Source: Hyaloperonospora brassicae (Eukaryota; Oomycota; Peronosporomycetes; Peronosporales; Peronosporaceae). From it: a DNA stretch of 64,000 nt. Positions 60,861 to 64,000 of this stretch are shown piece by piece. The notes beneath the pieces were generated by a model. It was not told the DNA's origin and made no database searches. It was given only the letters and a program-made list of their open reading frames with translations. The first letter of the stretch is position 1, and each line of letters starts with the position of its first letter. A program made the position numbers and the translations under genes. The stretch lies in contig CANTFL010000468.1 in the NCBI GenBank assembly GCA_947650285.1, forward strand, positions 30,227-94,226. Direction: 5' to 3'.

Positions 60861-62292
60861 TACGCGATTTTGGTGCTTGTAGACTGATTGCAAATTTGCA
60901 AATGCGATCCGCGTCTTAGCCGAGATGTGTGCTATTCACCAGGAAAAACTAAGGGAAAAACATCCCTATGTGCACGTTGCGAGTTGAAAACACAACTCGC
61001 ACAAGGGTCACCCCATGTGAGGCGAGGAATGCCTGACTTACGCGACAAACGATGCAGCCGGTATCTTGCACCGGTAGCCGATTGCTTTTCAAATTTCTAA
61101 CGCGTAGTAATTTAAGTTTTTGAAGTCATCCTTTTCGTCCAAAATTACTGACATTTTGGACGAACGCGTTTCACGCTGCCAAAAGCGAGACAATATCACG
61201 CTTTTTAGGACCATTGTTCCATCGATGCTTAAGGAAAGCGTCGAGATAGAAGTCTTTTTCAGCGCGCAAGTTCTTCGCGCTGGAGCTTAAATTATGAAGG
61301 TCAATTGCACGAAAAAGAAGAGCTCCATGGTGATGGCCTGTCTCTTAAGACAAGCTATTGATGAGCTGATCGGGTTAACGCCACGACTTCAGCCCATCAA
61401 TCTTCAACGTGGTACCTTCGTCGGTACGACGGTCTTTAGTATGACGACGGCTCGCGCCATCGTCAATGCGCTCGTGCGAAGGATCACGATTTGACCGAGG
61501 TGATGTGTAATCATACGCATTACTGTAATATCATCACTGCCGAATATACTGTGACGCATGTAGAGAGTCTGATCATTTGGCAGATCAATTGATGGACGAT
61601 GCAGTACAGGAAATCGCGATGCCTATAAATCCTTTCCCGATTCAGACAGATCTGACTCGCCAGAGTATCTGACCCCCAACTCAGGATTACCGTGTGCATG
61701 AAGTGTAATATCACATTCGCCTGCAGAAACCACTGCTGTAGGCAACGAACAAGCATCAGACGACGAATCTTTTGCCGCAGAGGCTGGAGCCCTAACGGAC
61801 CGCGCGTGTAACGGGGCTAGAATACCCCGTTACTAAACTAACACTATTGGTTTGAGGAAGCTCAACACGCAAGTCTTTGGTGTTTAGCATTTTTAACTCT
61901 GTTTGTATTTTTGTCTTTTAAATCATCCTAAGTACGAATGGTTCCCTTGGACTCATGGGAACCACTCAATCTTCGTGCCTATATCTTACTGGCTAATAAT
62001 GGTGCTGAGCCCATTAAACCAGCTAAAAGATACGACGTGCTACTTTCGCTACTTCGAAAGTAACACCCCTACTTAAGTAACATGTAAACATAATCGAAAG
62101 TACTTATGTAACGGGGTGGCCCATTACAGCGCGGGCTTTGAGTCACCTCGCATAGATATGTTAACTGTGCGAGGCAAGGTCAGGTATGAATGGATCTGAC
62201 CATACAAGTGCTCCTTGTCCCAATGGTGTCCAAATGTTGGTCACCAAGATTCGTAATCACACAGTGACTATCACTCTTGGGGGAATTGGTGA
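60861..62292 (+). other. Post-pol region of Gypsy with a series of hairpins
   Basis: About 1.4 kb between pol and the 3' LTR. It has no recognised domain; the small frames at 60,888 and 61,294 match nothing I know. Perfect or near-perfect stem-loops lie at 60,978-61,001 (TGCGAGTTG), 61,134-61,164 (11-bp arms TTCGTCCAAAA), 61,260-61,282 (CAGCGCG), 61,806-61,831 (GTAACGGGG), 61,939-61,964 (TGGTTCCC) and 62,107-62,128 (TGTAACGGG, one mismatch). A purine-rich stretch (GGGGGAATTGGTGA) abuts the LTR and is the likely polypurine tract. Confidence 0.7.
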
Positions 62293-62735
62293 TGTAACGG
62301 GGTAGCCTAAATCATAATATTGCGCTTGAGAAGAAAATGACAATAATGTATATTACGTTGAAAATTCTCTAAACAATATATCTAAGAATAGTGATATTGC
62401 TGGGATGACCGAAGGGTCTACTCATTGGTTGATATTGAGATATTATTAACCCACCAATTGCTGCTAGACGTGCGCAATGGGTGGTGAGTAGACGTCATCA
62501 TACGTTTATTTATATTAATATATTTTAGTCAAGACGAAAAAGAGAAACAAGAGTTATAGGATGCAATCATATTGATGACAGTTTTACTTTTACCACGACT
62601 AGAGTCTTCACCTTGGTCGTTTTGTGCCTTCCTCAGTGTAGTTCTATACCTAGCTTGGCACTGAACTTCACTGTTGTCAGTGAGAGTTAACTCCGTATTA
62701 ATTGACCAGAAAGTAGTCGTTGGTGCCCCGTTACA
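62293..62735 (+). repeat. Gypsy 3' LTR
   Basis: 443 bp, TGTAACGGGG...CCCCGTTACA: the terminal 10 bases form a perfect inverted repeat. It aligns end to end with the two pieces of the 5' LTR. Confidence 0.92.
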
Positions 62736-62740
62736 CCTCG
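62736..62740. repeat. Target site duplication CCTCG (right)
   Basis: Identical to 48,135-48,139; the pogo-type transposase sequence resumes after it. Confidence 0.85.
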
Positions 62741-64000
62741 CTTCGCTCAAATTTTAAAGCTGGAGGAAGTTTTTCTAACATGTGTTTTTTAATTCCAGAC
62801 AAATAATGTTGTTTATGTGGAGATGTTTCTGAGGTCATGGCCACTGTGTTTTCTGAACGACTTGGCCCACCTGAGGGAACCATCCGGTTTGTCAGTGGGT
62901 GGTTGCAACGCTTTTAAAATCGAAAATCTTCACAGAATCCGGATTCGTGGAGTGAGTGTTTGAAAAACGAGGAAGCCATGGATGCAGCATTTCCTGGCCA
63001 TCGGGCTGCAATTGCTCGCTACAAGCCCTATATTGTTTATAATATGGACGAAACTGGTGTGTCTAAATTCGAGAAATCTAATTATGGTTTAATGTTGAAC
63101 ATTAACATTGGTCACTTAGGCCAATTCTGCAACACGGTTTAGGAGAAGACAGTTGCACAGCAAGAAAAGGGAGGAATACAATAAAGTGCAAATCGGCCTT
63201 GATTCGATTACTATATAAAGATTCAAAGCGTAATAATTTCGATTCATTAACAATGTTTCCTTGATTCAGGCAAGGATCTCAGCTGCCTTCGTGGCCAAAG
63301 CGGATGGTAATGTTCACGCAAGCCGTTTTATTTTTTCAAAAAGTAAGATAACGTCGCTGCCTTAGCGCAAATCCTAAGAGTAGATCGAATTCTATTAGAG
63401 GAACAACAAAAATGCCTCGATGACTAGTGCACTATTTTTAGGAGAGGCTAAAGAAATTTGATATCGACATGAAATTTCGTAAACTATATGTTTTCATATT
63501 CCATTGAAATTTGCCAGGCCTATAAAATAGGCTTTTAACATAGCAGTATTGTTCTCAAGACCGCAAGAGAAACGTCTTGCTTTTGCTTTATAATACATAA
63601 CCTCATACTACCAATGATCTGGAGCTGAAGAATGTTCATGTGCAGTTCCTGCCTCCCAACTGTACCACAAAAATTTAGCTTGTGAGTGCCGGAATCAATG
63701 CTGCTTTTAAGCGCCACTACAAGCGTCTCCATCTACAGTATACTATGGACCGCGACGAATGCGTCAATGTTAACATCTACAAGGTCAACCAGTTGACCGT
63801 CCTGAAATGGAGTGTGGCAGCGTGGGAGGCGATTTTATCTGCAATTGTGAATAATTGCTTCAGCCACATTAGATTATTTGTATCCTTTCCTTTGCTTTCT
63901 GTGGATGATCAGGAGGAGCATACACTTAAGCGAGAAATGCAGCATGCCATCAATATTCTTTTTCTTAGGAACCCCATAGATATTTACAATCCGATAATTC
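62741..64000 (+). pseudogene. Outer pogo-type transposase, central and C-terminal parts
   Basis: Continues the transposase begun at 47,931. The blocks in order are a CENP-B-type region (VMATVFSERLGPPEGTIRF then GWLQRF, about 62,835-62,915), the first catalytic block RYKPYIVYNMDETGVSK (63,018-63,070) and SALFLGEAKEI, where a frame-shifted FDIDMKF follows (about 63,425-63,480). The last catalytic region FLPPNCTTKI...SAGINAAFKRHYKRL lies at 63,638-63,720. A C-terminal KVNQLTVLKWSVAAWEAILS (about 63,780-63,840) runs to the window edge. Stops at 62,909, 63,140 and elsewhere show decay. The element probably ends beyond 64,000. Confidence 0.85.

Larger units (their letters stand above)
48140..62735 (+). 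mobile_element. Gypsy/chromovirus LTR retrotransposon, nested and decayed
   Basis: A Ty3/Gypsy element of about 8.0 kb, interrupted by 6.6 kb of later insertions. It begins TGTAACGGGG and ends CCCCGTTACA and is flanked by CCTCG on both sides. The 5' LTR is in two pieces (48,140-48,415 and 54,977-55,141); the 3' LTR is whole (62,293-62,735, 443 bp). The internal order on the plus strand is gag, zinc knuckle, protease, reverse transcriptase, RNase H, integrase, chromodomain-like region: the Gypsy (chromovirus) order. Many stops and frame changes make it inactive. By hand alignment the 3' portions of the two LTRs differ at roughly one base in seven, so the insertion is old. Confidence 0.9.

Overview
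The window looks like a Peronosporales oomycete genome (Phytophthora or downy-mildew type); I cannot name the species. Reasons: compact genes with short GT-AG introns of about 90-110 bases, a small secreted protein with an RXLR motif behind a pyrimidine-rich promoter tract, a secreted GH131 beta-glucanase-type protein, and many decayed pogo/Tigger-type DNA transposons and LTR retrotransposons. There is no sign of bacterial operons, CRISPR or rRNA, and I recognised no tRNA.

Layout. 1-29,100 is essentially a gene desert: about 1.9 kb of GC-richer DNA with no recognisable gene, then about 27 kb of AT-rich decayed DNA. Only relics stand out there: pogo-type transposases at 2.9-4.2 kb and 7.4-8.6 kb, a 94-base near-perfect hairpin at 12.5 kb, a repeat-family copy at 16.4 kb and several minisatellites. 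29.1-32.7 kb is a gene island with two conserved housekeeping genes on the minus strand: selenide,water dikinase (3 exons, one apparent frameshift) and a Qa-SNARE of the syntaxin 7/12 type (3 exons). 33-40.5 kb holds another pogo relic, tandem duplications and a perfect hairpin. A candidate RXLR effector lies at 40,611-41,036 (+), and a secreted GH131-family protein at 45,902-46,804 (-).

From 47.9 kb to the window end there is a four-level nest of mobile elements. The outermost is a pogo-type transposase gene: N-terminus at 47,931-48,139, remainder from 62,741 past the window end. It was split by a Gypsy/chromovirus element (48,140-62,735; 5-bp target duplication CCTCG). The 5' LTR of that element was split by a roughly 1.8-kb element of unknown class (48,416-54,976; 8-bp inverted ends TAATGTGG). 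That element was in turn split by a Copia element (49,293-54,024; 5-bp target duplication GATAT). The Copia carries a primer-binding site matching the anticodon arm of initiator tRNA-Met directly next to its LTR, and its gag ATG lies inside that site.

The unique genes do not form one pathway. SelD makes selenophosphate for selenoprotein synthesis, the syntaxin works in endosomal/vacuolar fusion, and the two secreted proteins are plausible host-interaction factors beside repeat-rich DNA. The mobile-element coding regions all carry stops or frameshifts, so none seen here looks autonomous as written.
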